Both the position numbers and the translations under genes were made by a program. From Pisaster brevispinus (taxonomy: Eukaryota > Echinodermata > Asteroidea > Forcipulatida > Asteriidae), in contig JAMKCF010000009.1 in NCBI GenBank assembly GCA_023634235.1, positions 1,302,001 through 1,366,000 on the forward strand: DNA of 64,000 nt, written 5' to 3'. Shown here piece after piece: positions 38,101 through 45,907 of this stretch (its first letter is position 1; the number at the start of each line of letters is the position of its first letter). The notes under the pieces are model-generated. The model was not told the DNA's origin. It was given only the letters and a program-made list of their open reading frames with translations, and did not search any database.

Positions 38101-39155
38101 AAAGGAAGACTAATGCTATAATTCAGATTATCTACATGTATGTAGAGTTGAGAGTTAATGTAGATGTAGAATGGTTCTGGTGAAAAATATTCACCTGTAC
38201 ATTGCCCCATAAAGGCTCCTTAGTGTCATTTTAATTCACTGGGTCAGCTTCCTCATGGAGTGAATCTCAATGACAACCCTAAGTGCCTCTCTGCCGGTCT
38301 CTTGGGTCTGAATGCATACTGGAAGGAAAGGGACAGGGTGCATGAAGTTACTTTGTACATGTGTACTTCCATAGGAAACTGATCAACTATTTATCTGTAG
38401 ATATTGATTCTTTGTACTAGGAGGGGCAAGTGCGTTTGAACAGCTTTGTGAAATGTCTCAAAATGCCTTCATATGAATCGATCCGAAGACATGCCATAGA
38501 AGAAAACCTGTATAAAATACCATGGTATATTTATTCATCTGTAAAACGAGGTGGAGTGTTCGACTCTTTGATTTTAGTACGTTTCGTTTAAACCTGGCTT
38601 TTTTATTCTACATGTAGCATGGTTTTACACGGACTTAGTTATTGTGGAATGGTTAACTGGCCACTGGAACATGAAACAAACAAACTCTGTGAAGTTCCTA
38701 TGCATGTAAGGTAGATTTTTTATTTTATTGTATACAAGAATCAAAGGGATAATTTGTTTGATTAGTAACACAGCTTCGGGCTCATTGACTCAGTGAATTC
38801 ATAGTTACAGGTGTACAGACTCTGCTAGACCATGGACAAAATGATTAAGCTGGGAATAAAATCAGCTGTGGTTGTTTACGGAATTATAAACCATGGATTT
38901 TTATTTTGTATTATTTTCCCCCAGGTGGCAGCTACAGCTCAAGTTGTGCCCATGCTCAGTGAGATCATGCCAGACATTGCTATCCCATCAGGCCCTGACC
39001 TCACCATAGCAACGGCGCCGCCTATCAACCAGATGTTACTACGGGAACCAGAGCTTGGAGACAGCCACAGTAGACCGAAAGGGGGAAGCAGTGGGAAAGG
39101 CGGGAAACCAGTGAAGGGAGGAAAGCACGGACCAGATCAGTACACCGATGTATGA
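15917..39155 (+). CDS. BTBD7: BTBD7 orthologue, whole coding region (7 exons, spliced)
   Basis: Join of 15917-17192, 17973-18181, 19656-19731, 20590-20897, 21682-21859, 27742-28040 and 38925-39155; 2577 nt, 858 codons plus TGA, with all junctions GT-AG and in phase. Order: MGSNPS N-terminus, Gln/His-rich stretch (about residues 42-62), Lys-rich segment, first BTB/POZ (about 172-237), second BTB (about 275-420), BACK-type region (about 426-545), then RRDLD and PRLFTPYVEEAK blocks, the VPDALYM block, the RAYSL block and a C-terminal PMLSEIMPDIA motif. These match vertebrate BTBD7 block for block. Vertebrate BTBD7 is about 1130 residues; this one lacks most of the Pro-rich C-terminal third. In mouse Btbd7 promotes cleft formation and epithelial motility in branching morphogenesis; double BTB plus BACK suggests a CUL3-type adaptor or scaffold, which is inference. 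The start is the second of two tandem ATGs, because it gives the vertebrate-like MGxN start and has A at -3 and G at +4. Orthology is near certain; C-terminal completeness is less sure because intron 6 is 10.9 kb. Confidence 0.93.
17193..17972 (+). other. BTBD7: BTBD7 intron 1
   Basis: 780 bp GT-AG intron. Its only structured part is a foldback segment at about 17815-17940, listed separately; the rest is AT-rich. Confidence 0.85.
17815..17940. repeat. Foldback repeat in BTBD7 intron 1
   Basis: Left arm ggtggctacggctac (from 17833) and right arm agccgtagctgtactagccacc are imperfect inverted copies, with outer parts gtcttgtctgaa and ttcttagaaccgac also loosely matching. It looks like a decayed foldback transposon. 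Confidence 0.45.
17973..18181 (+). CDS. BTBD7: BTBD7 coding exon 2 (start of BACK region)
   Basis: Residues 426-495. Acceptor is ccatttcag|CTTGTG and donor CTGCAG|gtagga. Translation contains WSSEPHGSRWVHRQAMHFL, which is nearly identical to the vertebrate BTBD7 segment WSSHPYGSKWVHRQALHFL. It lies directly C-terminal to the second BTB, as a BACK domain does. Confidence 0.93.
18362..18726. mobile_element. piggyBac-like MITE in BTBD7 intron 2
   Basis: Both ends carry TTAA (18362-18365 and 18723-18726) followed by inverted CTCTTTCAATGCC / GGCACTGAAAGAG. TTAA plus a CYCTTT-type terminus is characteristic of piggyBac. At 365 bp with no transposase it is non-autonomous. The interior has long TACATGTA palindromes. 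Confidence 0.7.
19100..19600. repeat. A-rich repeat in BTBD7 intron 2
   Basis: Homopolymer A runs and recurring AAAAAGTCTT / TTAAAAAG words in both halves (19289, 19331 and 19538). A gggtttcggcgg word at 19264 resembles the ends of the 23.6-24.4 kb element. Boundaries are not defined. Confidence 0.35.
19656..19731 (+). CDS. BTBD7: BTBD7 coding exon 3
   Basis: A 76-nt exon encoding ASEAEVLKAVVKWGEHQLIR and a few more residues, matching vertebrate ASEQDILKYLIKWGEHQLMK. The acceptor is gtcttcag|GCAAGC and the donor AGGG|gtaagt. It extends the BACK-like helices. Confidence 0.92.
20118..20182. repeat. Near-perfect 65-bp hairpin in BTBD7 intron 3
   Basis: Arms 20118-20146 and 20155-20182 pair with one G-U wobble, one mismatch and one bulge around an 8-nt loop. 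GCAAAGGGGGTCTAT is the core of the left arm. A related direct copy (tgtgcaaagggtcta) is at 20308-20323, which points to a repeat, though the size is also pre-miRNA-like. Confidence 0.65.
20590..20897 (+). CDS. BTBD7: BTBD7 coding exon 4
   Basis: Residues 521-623. Contains SRKGIKRRDLD followed by an LREI..LLP.VR..HI pattern and GLIPTPPSHMLP, then RPRLFTPYVEEAK. These are among the most conserved BTBD7 blocks (vertebrate KRGVKRRDLD, GLISTPPSDMLP, RPRLFSPYVEEAK). Acceptor is tctccag|AGCCAA and donor GCAAAG|gtactt. Confidence 0.93.
20898..21681 (+). other. BTBD7: BTBD7 intron 4
   Basis: 784 bp. It contains two diverged copies (about 20955-21035 and 21073-21150) of a short unit (gctgaattggttttaggtta and gctgaatttattttaggcta) followed by a similar gaagattcaggagtttc; otherwise AT-rich. 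Confidence 0.6.
21682..21859 (+). CDS. BTBD7: BTBD7 coding exon 5
   Basis: Residues 624-682. The block VRLRRMRMSYVPDALYML corresponds to vertebrate VRLRMVRMSNVPDTLYMV. The end of the exon is Ser/Pro-rich (CPPSLITSSFP). Acceptor is ttcgtacag|AGTATC and donor TTCCCAA|gtgagt. Confidence 0.92.
23647..24439. mobile_element. TIR element with GGGGTTTCGGC ends
   Basis: Eleven-bp perfect inverted ends, GGGGTTTCGGC at 23647-23657 and GCCGAAACCCC at 24429-24439, enclose 793 bp. Inside are an ATT-rich tract near the left end, a 15-bp perfect hairpin (23874-23920) and AGCGCCCTCT at 24083. Similar end words occur at 19264 and 25967. No ORF of note. Confidence 0.5.
23874..23920. repeat. Perfect 15-bp-stem hairpin
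   Basis: CTTTGTTGACGATAT at 23874-23888 and its exact complement ATATCGTCAACAAAG at 23906-23920, with a 17-nt loop. It sits inside the GGGGTTTCGGC element and may be a subterminal or internal fold of that transposon. Confidence 0.8.
24574..24766. mobile_element. MITE family B, intact copy
   Basis: 193 bp with 28-bp terminal inverted repeats that differ at a single position; the left end reads GGCCCAATTTCATAGAGCTG and the right end is its complement. Related copies are at 8497-9010 (split), 32809-32957 and 41900-42040. It has no coding capacity. Confidence 0.78.
25200..25480 (-). mobile_element. SINE-like or LINE-tail repeat, minus strand
   Basis: On the complement, a B-box-like GGTTCAGATCC (plus 25461-25471) is followed by gtgggttttccctactttgg and ctcctcccacatctc, wording common in SINE/LINE tails of marine invertebrates. 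A 100-codon minus-strand ORF here has no domain and is not called as a gene. Confidence 0.35.
26281..26895. repeat. Tandem duplication of a ~300-bp unit in BTBD7 intron 5
   Basis: Copy 1 starts at 26281 and copy 2 at 26602. Both begin with gatagcgacatgtggaaaac and share atattgataattgagtt, aaagcaccttgatcacag and ggctagaccttaactctgtt in order. Copy 2 is shorter by a deletion around 26785. High identity points to a fairly recent local duplication. Confidence 0.85.
27742..28040 (+). CDS. BTBD7: BTBD7 coding exon 6
   Basis: Residues 683-782. It holds QRAYSLRC and IQTRIVREYGLPDEAVEIF, aligned with vertebrate QRAYALNC and IQIRVLREFGLADAAAEL. The rest is acidic and rich in Pro/Gln/Ser, without a recognised domain. 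Acceptor is aatttta g|CACTTG and donor CCACAG|gtaggc. Third-position GC is much higher than in the flanking introns, as in the other exons. Confidence 0.92.
28628..28914. mobile_element. TIR element (MITE family C), copy 2
   Basis: 287 bp in BTBD7 intron 6, with ends CAGTGTTCCCCCTTAAC and GTTAAGGGCAAACCCTG and the same interior theme (gaccagtgaaacaacaaact) as copy 1. It is about 100 bp longer internally. No target duplication was seen. Confidence 0.55.
29681..30415. repeat. Tandem array of ~88-107-bp units
   Basis: Seven units start near 29681, 29770, 29859, 29954, 30061, 30156 and 30244, and a decayed eighth starts near 30354. Each has caagtcrttcttgtgatc, ggtcaagtactcacagttgg and aaggtctctgctytgcgta. 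Length differs by an optional acaacttac insertion, giving two unit types that interleave. Position 30300 onward is degenerate. Confidence 0.85.
30823..30848 (+). repeat. 26-bp poly-C run
   Basis: An uninterrupted run of 26 C. It sits just downstream of the tandem array, and a shorter C run is near 29450. Such tracts can form i-motif or G-quadruplex (on the other strand) and are prone to assembly error. Confidence 0.9.
32809..32957. mobile_element. MITE family B, left-end copy
   Basis: Begins GGGCCCAATTTTACAGAGCT, continues through agtagcttagcacaacaaaa and cctgctcatttttgcttagc, then loses similarity before the right inverted repeat. Confidence 0.6.
35935..37720 (+). mobile_element. tRNA-derived SINE, split by a 1.5 kb insertion
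   Basis: Perfect A box TGGTCTAGTGG (35942-35952) and B box GGTTCGTATCC (35986-35996) begin a SINE whose body runs to 36099 (cggtgtaagggtaaaaacaa then gttataa) and resumes at 37639 (taatgatacctatgtac, then ttgtatcctgttcctg). The partial copy at 40400-40500 has the same two parts joined without a break. Confidence 0.75.
36100..37638 (-). mobile_element. Helitron-like non-autonomous element inserted in a SINE
   Basis: 1539 bp between TAA at 36097-36099 and TAA at 37639-37641. Read on the minus strand, it ends with a hairpin (GTTTTTG, 8-nt loop, CAAAAAC), seven bases, then CTAG against a host T: the Helitron 3' signature. The other end has two copies of GTTGCACGAACACCT about 85 bp apart, preceded by AAGAAGA-rich sequence. 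The interior repeats ggtttgaaccggaagtcaag with ggtcaaatggggtcac three times (36245, 36407, 36890). No Rep/helicase ORF. Confidence 0.55.
38925..39155 (+). CDS. BTBD7: BTBD7 terminal coding exon 7
   Basis: Residues 783-858 and TGA. The motif PMLSEIMPDIA matches vertebrate PVLNDLMPDIA, which ties this exon to BTBD7 across a 10.9 kb intron. It is followed by a Gly/Lys-rich stretch (GGSSGKGGKPVKGGKHG) and ends QYTDV. The last three residues, T-D-V, fit a class I PDZ ligand. An in-frame ATG at 38832 lies in the intron and is not used. Acceptor is tttccccccag|GTGGCA. Confidence 0.88.
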   Translation: MAATAQVVPMLSEIMPDIAIPSGPDLTIATAPPINQMLLREPELGDSHSRPKGGSSGKGGKPVKGGKHGPDQYTDV

Positions 39156-39445
39156 TCTTCGAAATGTCTCTCTTAATTTAGAGTAGACCTTATAGTTCCA
39201 ACTTCGCTGTGTTCTTCGTGTTGAATGGCTTCACAATCAGATTTGGATGCCAGGAAGACATGGCTCCTGCTCAACATTGCCTATCCTTACTAATGGTCAT
39301 GCACATGTACCCAGTACCATGATAATGAATGCAGATATAGAAAAGCAAATGTGGACGTGCAACACAACCCCAACACCCATTGTTCCCCCACTCCTCCCAA
39401 CTTGACCCCGTCTTTCCCTGTCCATTATTCCCCTGCTCCCCTATA

Positions 39446-39455
39446 AATAAATAAA
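39446..39455 (+). terminator. BTBD7: Candidate poly(A) signals of BTBD7
   Basis: Two overlapping AATAAA hexamers lie about 290 nt after the BTBD7 stop. Further AATAAA copies occur at about 39820 and 40325, so longer 3' UTRs are possible. Confidence 0.5.
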
Positions 39456-39972
39456 ATGTAATATCCAGTGTTGAAGTTCACAGACTGTTAAATTCAAGAG
39501 CTTACTGCTTCACAGCTTTTTCCACGATTCTTTTCTCCCAACTGTATAAACAACTTTATAGTCTAGATTTGTTTTTTCTTTTTTTTTCCCGGAAGAGTCA
39601 AGTACCAATGATAACGTGATATGCAGTCAGGATTCTTTAAGGGTCTCTTGCTTTACAAATGGATGCACTTTTAAGATTGTTGTTGATGAGGTGCACTTCC
39701 TACAGACGCACTCATGCAGTTTGTCTTACATTAACAGAATGCATCTGCTCACTAGCATAACATCGTGGGGGATTTTACAATCGATCCTTTGCCCAAGAAA
39801 AAAATAGCTCGCCGAAGCAAAATAAAATTAGCCTACTGATGTGAGTTAAAAGCAGATTTGCTGAGAGACTATTTAAATTCAGTGCAAATGTAAACTCCAC
39901 TGAGAACACGGAAGTAGGTAGACCATGATTGGCAATAGTGGTTCGGTTGAAAGATTTTAACGTGAATACTCT

Positions 39973-40038
39973 ATTCCCATCTAGGAGAAAACAAAGACCA
40001 GGAAAATTCCCATCTAGGAGAAAACAAAGACCAGGAAA
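39973..40038. repeat. Perfect 33-bp direct duplication
   Basis: Two identical adjacent 33-bp units beginning attcccatctaggagaaaac. It is a small, recent-looking slip or an assembly join, in non-coding DNA after BTBD7. Confidence 0.9.
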
Positions 40039-40384
40039 ATAACATTGGAATGGGTCACCGGTTTGTTAGATAGTGTGGTAAACTGAAAATTCCGGGTAGA
40101 CCCAATGTAAGATCCTTCTTGCTGAATGGGACTAGGTCTACATGTACGCCATAGTTGTTCAAGGCCGTATGGGTATTATTGTCGTGGATTGTCCTTCTTG
40201 GCCAATTTTCCTGAAAGCTGCTCGTTGTTGCATATTGTTTGCTTCACTTCAAGGTTGAACATATATGAGAATCAGACCATGCAATGTAATTTTCTGTTAG
40301 CAGACTTTAGATTTCTGAAACAAAATAAAAACATCAATGCTTTCAATGACACTCTCTTGTGAGCCAAGGGAACTTTTTTAACAA

Positions 40385-40510
40385 GGAAAGTACTGAGTAT
40401 ACAGTGCTCAATACACATCGGTGTAAGGGTAAAAACAAGTTATAATGATACCTATCTACTTTATTTTGTTCTCTTCGTTGTATCCTGTTCCTGTTCCTGT
40501 TGAAAGATAT
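40385..40510 (+). mobile_element. SINE fragment (uninterrupted counterpart)
   Basis: Carries tacacatcggtgtaagggta and aaaacaagttataatgatac contiguously, followed by ttgtatcctgttcctg. It is the same SINE 3' body that is split at 36099/37639, and so shows the empty-site sequence. Confidence 0.7.
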
Positions 40511-41569
40511 CAAATAATTTAAACAAATGATAATGGGAAGATGCTCATAAGGTGACTAAAATATCGGTTGCATGTTGTATCATGTATGAAAACAGCGAAG
40601 GGAGTATCCCCTCCCCACTCTTCTCCCCAACCTCACAGGCTTCCATTATTGTTCCAATAATATTGTATCGGAAGCATCCAAGCCAACTTTTGATACCTTC
40701 ACTTGTTCCCGAAAGTTTTAGTTTTTATAATCTCAAGTCACCAGTGTCATGTTTACGGGTGAACTGGATGGTTCCATTAGTCAAAGCATCATTCAAGATT
40801 CAACTGTTGAAGATAGCTCATGGCGAGGCTTCTTCCTACTAAAAGCTTTATATTAACTCTTAATGGATTGGCTTTGGGGTTTGTTTTCTTCAACGGTGCA
40901 TTAACCAATTACATTTGAGTAAAGTATATGGTTAGAGGCTATGCATTTTTATTTTTATGACCCCCAAAATGTTGTTAGTGCTTCTTGGTTGATGATATCA
41001 TTAATATACATCCAAAATGTCTGCAATTGTTAGATTTTATTTAGGATCTAATTGTTTTCATTGAATTTTATTGGTGGGTTACTAATGGTGCCACAATAAT
41101 GAGGTCAAATATTGTCATTTTGTTCAGTTGTAGTTTAATTAAACAGTAAGGTTCAGTGTTGATAATTTCTTTCTGGATTGATTTGTTTATTTTTTTTATT
41201 TATATATTTTTGTCTGGCATCGTATTAAAACTCTTGTGGGGTAAATTTGATGAGAAGAAGTTATCTTTTGCTATTTTTTGATTTTTGTTTCTTATGAAAA
41301 CAGCTGTATTGTCTCAAATCAAATCAATTTAACTCAAATCATTAATAGATAATTCCCTCTGTTTCCAGTTAAACTTCTGGAACTGAAAGGAAGCCATCTC
41401 AATGAAAAGATGATTTGATAGCCTGACGATTCCAAGCTTCATGCAGAATAAATGACCTCATAAATCAATACACTTTTCCGTTTTTTTTTTTTTTTTAAAG
41501 CTCTATATCAGTACAAGTTTACAATGATCCCAACATCCCTAAAACTCTATCTATGCAGGTACCAGCAGT

Positions 41570-41880
41570 AAATTGGAAATTATATTTCGCTCTCAGCTGA
41601 ATAGGGTCGTGTGCTGTGACAATGTGTTGGGGGAGGAATTTAATCAATTTAAACATTTACTCTAGGTTGCCACCCTTGATATTTGCAATGAATTAATATC
41701 ATACAATGCTGTTGGCAGACGTCAAGGGTTGTGATTGCAGGCGTACGTCAGGTTAATCCAGATCTTATCTGTATTTTAAATGCTAATTGTGTCCAAATAC
41801 TCGATGCCTGTGAGTGGGATGTGCGCAATCCGAAATCACCGTCGCTCAATTTCCTATGGTTGGTTTGGCTTCATGAAGTA
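41570..41880. promoter_or_regulatory. Possible non-coding regulatory segment
   Basis: A repeat-free stretch dense in homeodomain-type words: gaatttaatcaattt, gaattaatatc, ggttaatccag (TAATCC, bicoid/Otx class) and gctaattg. It is about 4 kb upstream of the HIF promoter. This is motif-based inference only. Confidence 0.2.
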
Positions 41881-41899
41881 TAACAGTCCTTTGCCAATT

Positions 41900-42040
41900 A
41901 ACATGGAACTGCTTAAGCATAAAAATATGAGCTTAGCACAAAACAATTGTGCTTACTAGAAAAATGTGACCAACCAAAATACCATGTCAAATGTACCATT
42001 TGCAATTGGTTTCCTGCAAATTTTTGCTGCACAGAAAATG
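41900..42040. mobile_element. MITE family B, degraded copy
   Basis: Retains aactgcttaagcataaaaat, gagcttagcacaaaacaatt and ggtttcctgcaaatttttgc in the family order. Both outermost ends are lost. Confidence 0.55.
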
Positions 42041-45000
42041 TTGTGTAAAAAAAAAAAAAAATTAGACCATAAACTACTATTTTGTAGCTTTTTGTGTCTT
42101 TAAGGAGTAACAGCATTAGGAGCACTTCTTTATTTGTCAAACTTGTTCTTGTCCTTTTTGATAAAAGATGATTATATTGTCTAACCTCCGTCTGTTTTTG
42201 TTTTGTTTTTCTTTTTTCTACCGGAGGTGCTGCTGTTTGGAGATTTGTTTTTCCTGGAATATAATAATATAGAATATATTTACAAATTTAGCATTTTTGT
42301 GCACTGACACAATTTTGTAACTTTCTTTCAGTAATGATCTAATTTTCCAATTGATAAGTTTGTTCATAAGCAGGAAGTTTAGCTGTAAAAGATACCAAAC
42401 AATGATTAGTAAATGTGAAGTGAATTATGTGTAACTTAGTAACCAAGAGTAGGTGAGCGTGGTGACCCAGACAGGGATTTGCTTTGTTGTTTAGATCCAA
42501 TTGTTATCGATATGGTATACAGGGATCTGGCGTGGTTCAAGCGTGGCATATATATGAAGACTGTTTGAGTGTAAGAAAACGTAAATAACACTACCTTTGT
42601 AAATATTTGGAGGTACCAAGCTGCCCTCGGTGTATAATCGAACCTATAAGTCTAAGTGTAATAATTAGAAAGAGTATAACAGTGCAACTGAGTTAAATGT
42701 AAATTATTATATATGATAGCAATGTGTATTCTACTCAAAGAAGATTGACCAAGTTTTGTTCTTTTTTAATTTCTTGTTTTCCTTCTTGCTATTAATTGTT
42801 ATGTGAATATTGCATACGGTTTTTGTAAATTCTATTCGGTGAGATAGTATCTGTATAAAAGAAGTTGGCACCAAGTTTTGACAGAAAGTGTACAGTAAAG
42901 TAATAATTGTGGTATACAATTCTCCTAAGCACTTTCTTGTGGATGTTCAATTCATTGACTGCCTATTACTGTAATCTCTACATAAAAAGCTGGGCCTCTT
43001 TCACACTGTTGAGATGCTGAAGTAACCGTGTAGTAAAGAGAGATAATCTTTTTCTAAACATGCAAAACTGTGAGCATTAACTTTAATAAACTATCAAGGG
43101 AGTTTAAGTTTTATTATGCTCCTGTTGTCAACTGCAGCATTGGAATTAGATGTGTGCTCTTTCCCAAACCAGTGTTCAAACTGCGCTTTATAAAGATTCT
43201 ACCCATTCGACCTGAAATAACGAGACAGACTGGAATGGTAAGGGCAATCCTTCCCATCCTGTTTGTTTGACACATCATTGCCCTCTCTTCAAAAGCTCAG
43301 GCTTTCCGCTACTGCCTGCACCAAAGTTTGGCATCATGTTTGAAATAAATTCTCAAGACAAAAATGTTAAAGTTGTAATGAGACTGGGAGTTTTTTGCAA
43401 AGCATATGTGAAAGGCAGGCCAAGATTTTTGGGGGCGTAAATTTCAAGGGGGAAAACATTTTTAAATCGTGTGATAATCATTGGAGCCAAATTGTGTAAA
43501 ATGGACATGGTTTACAATGGGATTATGTTACTCTCTTTTCAAAAGGATTTTGCATCTTTTCAGAAAAACAAATAGCCCTGATTTTCATTCTTGATTGATT
43601 CATTCAATGTGTATGCATCAAACTTGACTACATTTATGGCTGAATAAAATAAGTGTAACTTAAACTTATCTCATGGGTGTATTCATTCAGTTTGTGAAAA
43701 AAATTGCATTCTTCTATCGCTAGTCTTTTCTAATAGCTTCCACATGGAGCATGCATGCAGATTTCAGACATGTTATACATAGACAATAATTGCAACAATG
43801 GAACGAAAGGAAGGACACAAAACTCAAGAGTTGATAAAGGCTTTTAGAGGTTCTTGATAATTTGTTTTCACTGTCCCAGCCATCACAGTCTGGAAGTACA
43901 TGTACTGTTCAAAAACAAATTGTGAATTTGTTGTGCTGTGATAACAAGAAAACATCACACGGTTTACGTCCATTTAGATTTCTGTTGTTAGATTGACCCT
44001 CAAGCTGTTATAAATGAGAATTTCAGTGGCCATTGTAAAGCTTGTTTGACCTGTGGGTCACATATTGTGTGATACATCATAGAGGAAGGATTTAAAGCTC
44101 CTGTTGACCGGGTCAGGTTTATTGGCCTACCTAGACTGAAAGGGCACTGATGTAATGGGAGGGCAAGGATCCTTCATTCTTCAGTAATGTTTGGCAGTAG
44201 TTTATGACATTGAAAGGTAAGGTAAGTGTAGCCTATTTACTATGGATGATTGATTGAAGCATAATTAACAATTGGGGTTTTTTAAATGGGTTTTTTTCTC
44301 TTTTAGGTAGATTGGTTGGGTTGGTTTACTAATGTTTTGTATTGTTTTGGGGGTGTGGTTTTGTTTTTTGGGGGGATGTAGATTTTGAGAGACAAGGTTG
44401 CTGTTATTATTTTTGTTTTTCCTCTTGGTGCACATTTTATCTAGTTGTACTGGATTGCCGCATATTGAACTGTTGGCATGGTAGTAGGCTTTGTGCACAT
44501 TTTTTTTGTTGGGGTGGTGACCTGAATGCCAGACGTGCTGCTGCCACCACAGTGTTTTATCAGTGGAAACATAAAATTATAGCTCTGATCATACTCGGAA
44601 AGTATTTGGCCCCCCCCAAAAAAAACCAAACAAACAAACAAACAAACAAACCTTGTCGACAATCGGTTATAAAACAAATAATGCTGTTTATCTGTTGAAA
44701 TTTTCTTTAAAGACAGAGAACAGTAGAAGTGATTTTTCTGTAAAGAGTTTCAATATGAAAGCTCACTGGACAAACAGTTCATCCCAGTACATATTCTCAT
44801 CAAAATGTTTGTCTTAAATATTTTTGTAAATTGCATTTGAAGACCCCACAAATCACTAGTCTTGCTTATTTAAAAAAATACCACAAACCAAACAAGTCAA
44901 ATGTGAAAGTGCACAAAATTCCTGACAAAACAGCAAGTGCCAGATTTATGTATCCACTAAAATTTGATCAAATTTTAGTTTTTTCCTTTCTTTATTGAAT

Positions 45001-45582
45001 ATTAGAGAATGGGTTACCCCATCCCCCCAAACAAACAAACAAACACCCCAACAAACCCTAAGGTGCTGCCCCAAAGAAGAAAAAAAATGATCAAAAGCAA
45101 GAAACGACCTGAACAAATTATATTAATGTAGACGATATTCCAGTAAAGGATTCTTCCTGAAAACTTCAGCCTTCTTTTTTCTGTCATTTGTGTGTGTGTG
45201 TGTTTAAATTCTTCCTTTTTTTTTTGATAACTGGCCCTCTATCGGCTGAAACTGAAAATGAGTCCAAGTTTAGATGACGTCGTTTTCCTGTAAACCGTTT
45301 CAAGCCTCCCAATTTATTAGCAAAACAGATCTTTTTTATTAAATTTAGTTATACGCATGGAGTAAGTCTGGGAGAAAACATCAAATTTGCTTTCTTGTAA
45401 ATGTTCAATATAAATTATTTTCCGTGATTAGTTAGTTTCGATTATTTTAGTGGTGCTGGTAAAAAATTGGAGGATTAGAAACCACAATGACGTAAACATG
45501 TTTAGGACCCATCGACATCATCAGGAGCATGCAGTACACAAAAATGTTGCCTTCGGAGGGATGGACAATAACATGCAACGGG

Positions 45583-45619
45583 TATAAATCGAATGTACTA
45601 GACAGTGCTAGACCAGACT
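45583..45619 (+). promoter_or_regulatory. HIF1A: Predicted HIF-alpha core promoter (TATA and initiator)
   Basis: TATAAA sits at 45583-45588. A perfect YYANWYY initiator (CCAGACT) has its A at 45615, 32 bp downstream, the expected spacing. This would give a 5' UTR of about 249 nt in the same exon as the HIF start codon. It is inference from motifs only; a start further upstream is possible. Confidence 0.45.
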
Positions 45620-45712
45620 ATAACTTGAGTACTAGACATACGTACGTAAGCTTTGCAGCTAAACACCAGTGCAGTGTGGCCGCAATCCTCGGCAGTGTTC
45701 TGAGACTGTGCC

Positions 45713-45727
45713 ATGTTGGAATTTTAA
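45713..45727 (+). promoter_or_regulatory. Four-codon upstream ORF in the HIF-alpha 5' leader
   Basis: ATG TTG GAA TTT TAA is the only ATG between the predicted transcription start and the tandem HIF start codons. It ends 130 nt before the main ORF, so reinitiation is possible. Whether it is translated is unknown. Confidence 0.4.
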
Positions 45728-45863
45728 CGTTTAGCAAGAGAGAAGCACACAAAATCGTCGCTGGAGTTTTAACCTGTTGGAGCTGCCGTGCGGTCCAGTT
45801 TATATCACAACCGAACTAACAAGACCTGGGGAAAATTAAGAACACTCTTTTTGAAGAATGAAA

Positions 45864-45907
45864 ATGGCTACCCAAACAGCCCAACCACCAAAAGAGAAGA
45901 AAAGACG
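45864..45907 (+). CDS. HIF1A: HIF-alpha coding exon 1 (N-terminus)
   Basis: Encodes [14 protein letters not shown] plus two bases of the next Arg codon. The short basic tail runs into the bHLH basic region, which begins in exon 2. Donor is AGACG|gtgagt. A separate first exon for the first few residues, ahead of a bHLH exon, is also the vertebrate HIF arrangement. An alternative in-frame ATG lies at 45858. Confidence 0.8.

Larger units (their letters stand above)
28041..38924 (+). other. BTBD7: BTBD7 intron 6 (10.9 kb)
   Basis: No further BTBD7 exon was recognised. Occupied by MITE family C, the ~95-bp tandem array, a 26-bp poly-C run, MITE family B, a SINE and the 1.5 kb Helitron-like insertion. 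Because vertebrate BTBD7 has about 270 more residues here, a missed exon cannot be excluded. Confidence 0.6.
39456..45582. other. Intergenic region between BTBD7 and HIF-alpha
   Basis: No gene recognised. Contents: a 33-bp duplication, a SINE fragment, MITE family B, (AAAC)n at about 44625-44651 and 45028-45044, a short TG run near 45190, and a repeat-free, less AT-rich segment at 41570-41880 that could be regulatory. Confidence 0.6.

Noticed and set aside
38832..38924. ATG-started frame running into the last BTBD7 exon
   Set aside because: The upstream part is intron with a clear tttccccccag acceptor; the phase-0 join to exon 6 explains the exon.
45529..45819. 96-codon ORF just upstream of HIF-alpha as a separate small gene
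   Set aside because: Starts before the predicted transcription start, has no similarity, and would at most be a uORF.
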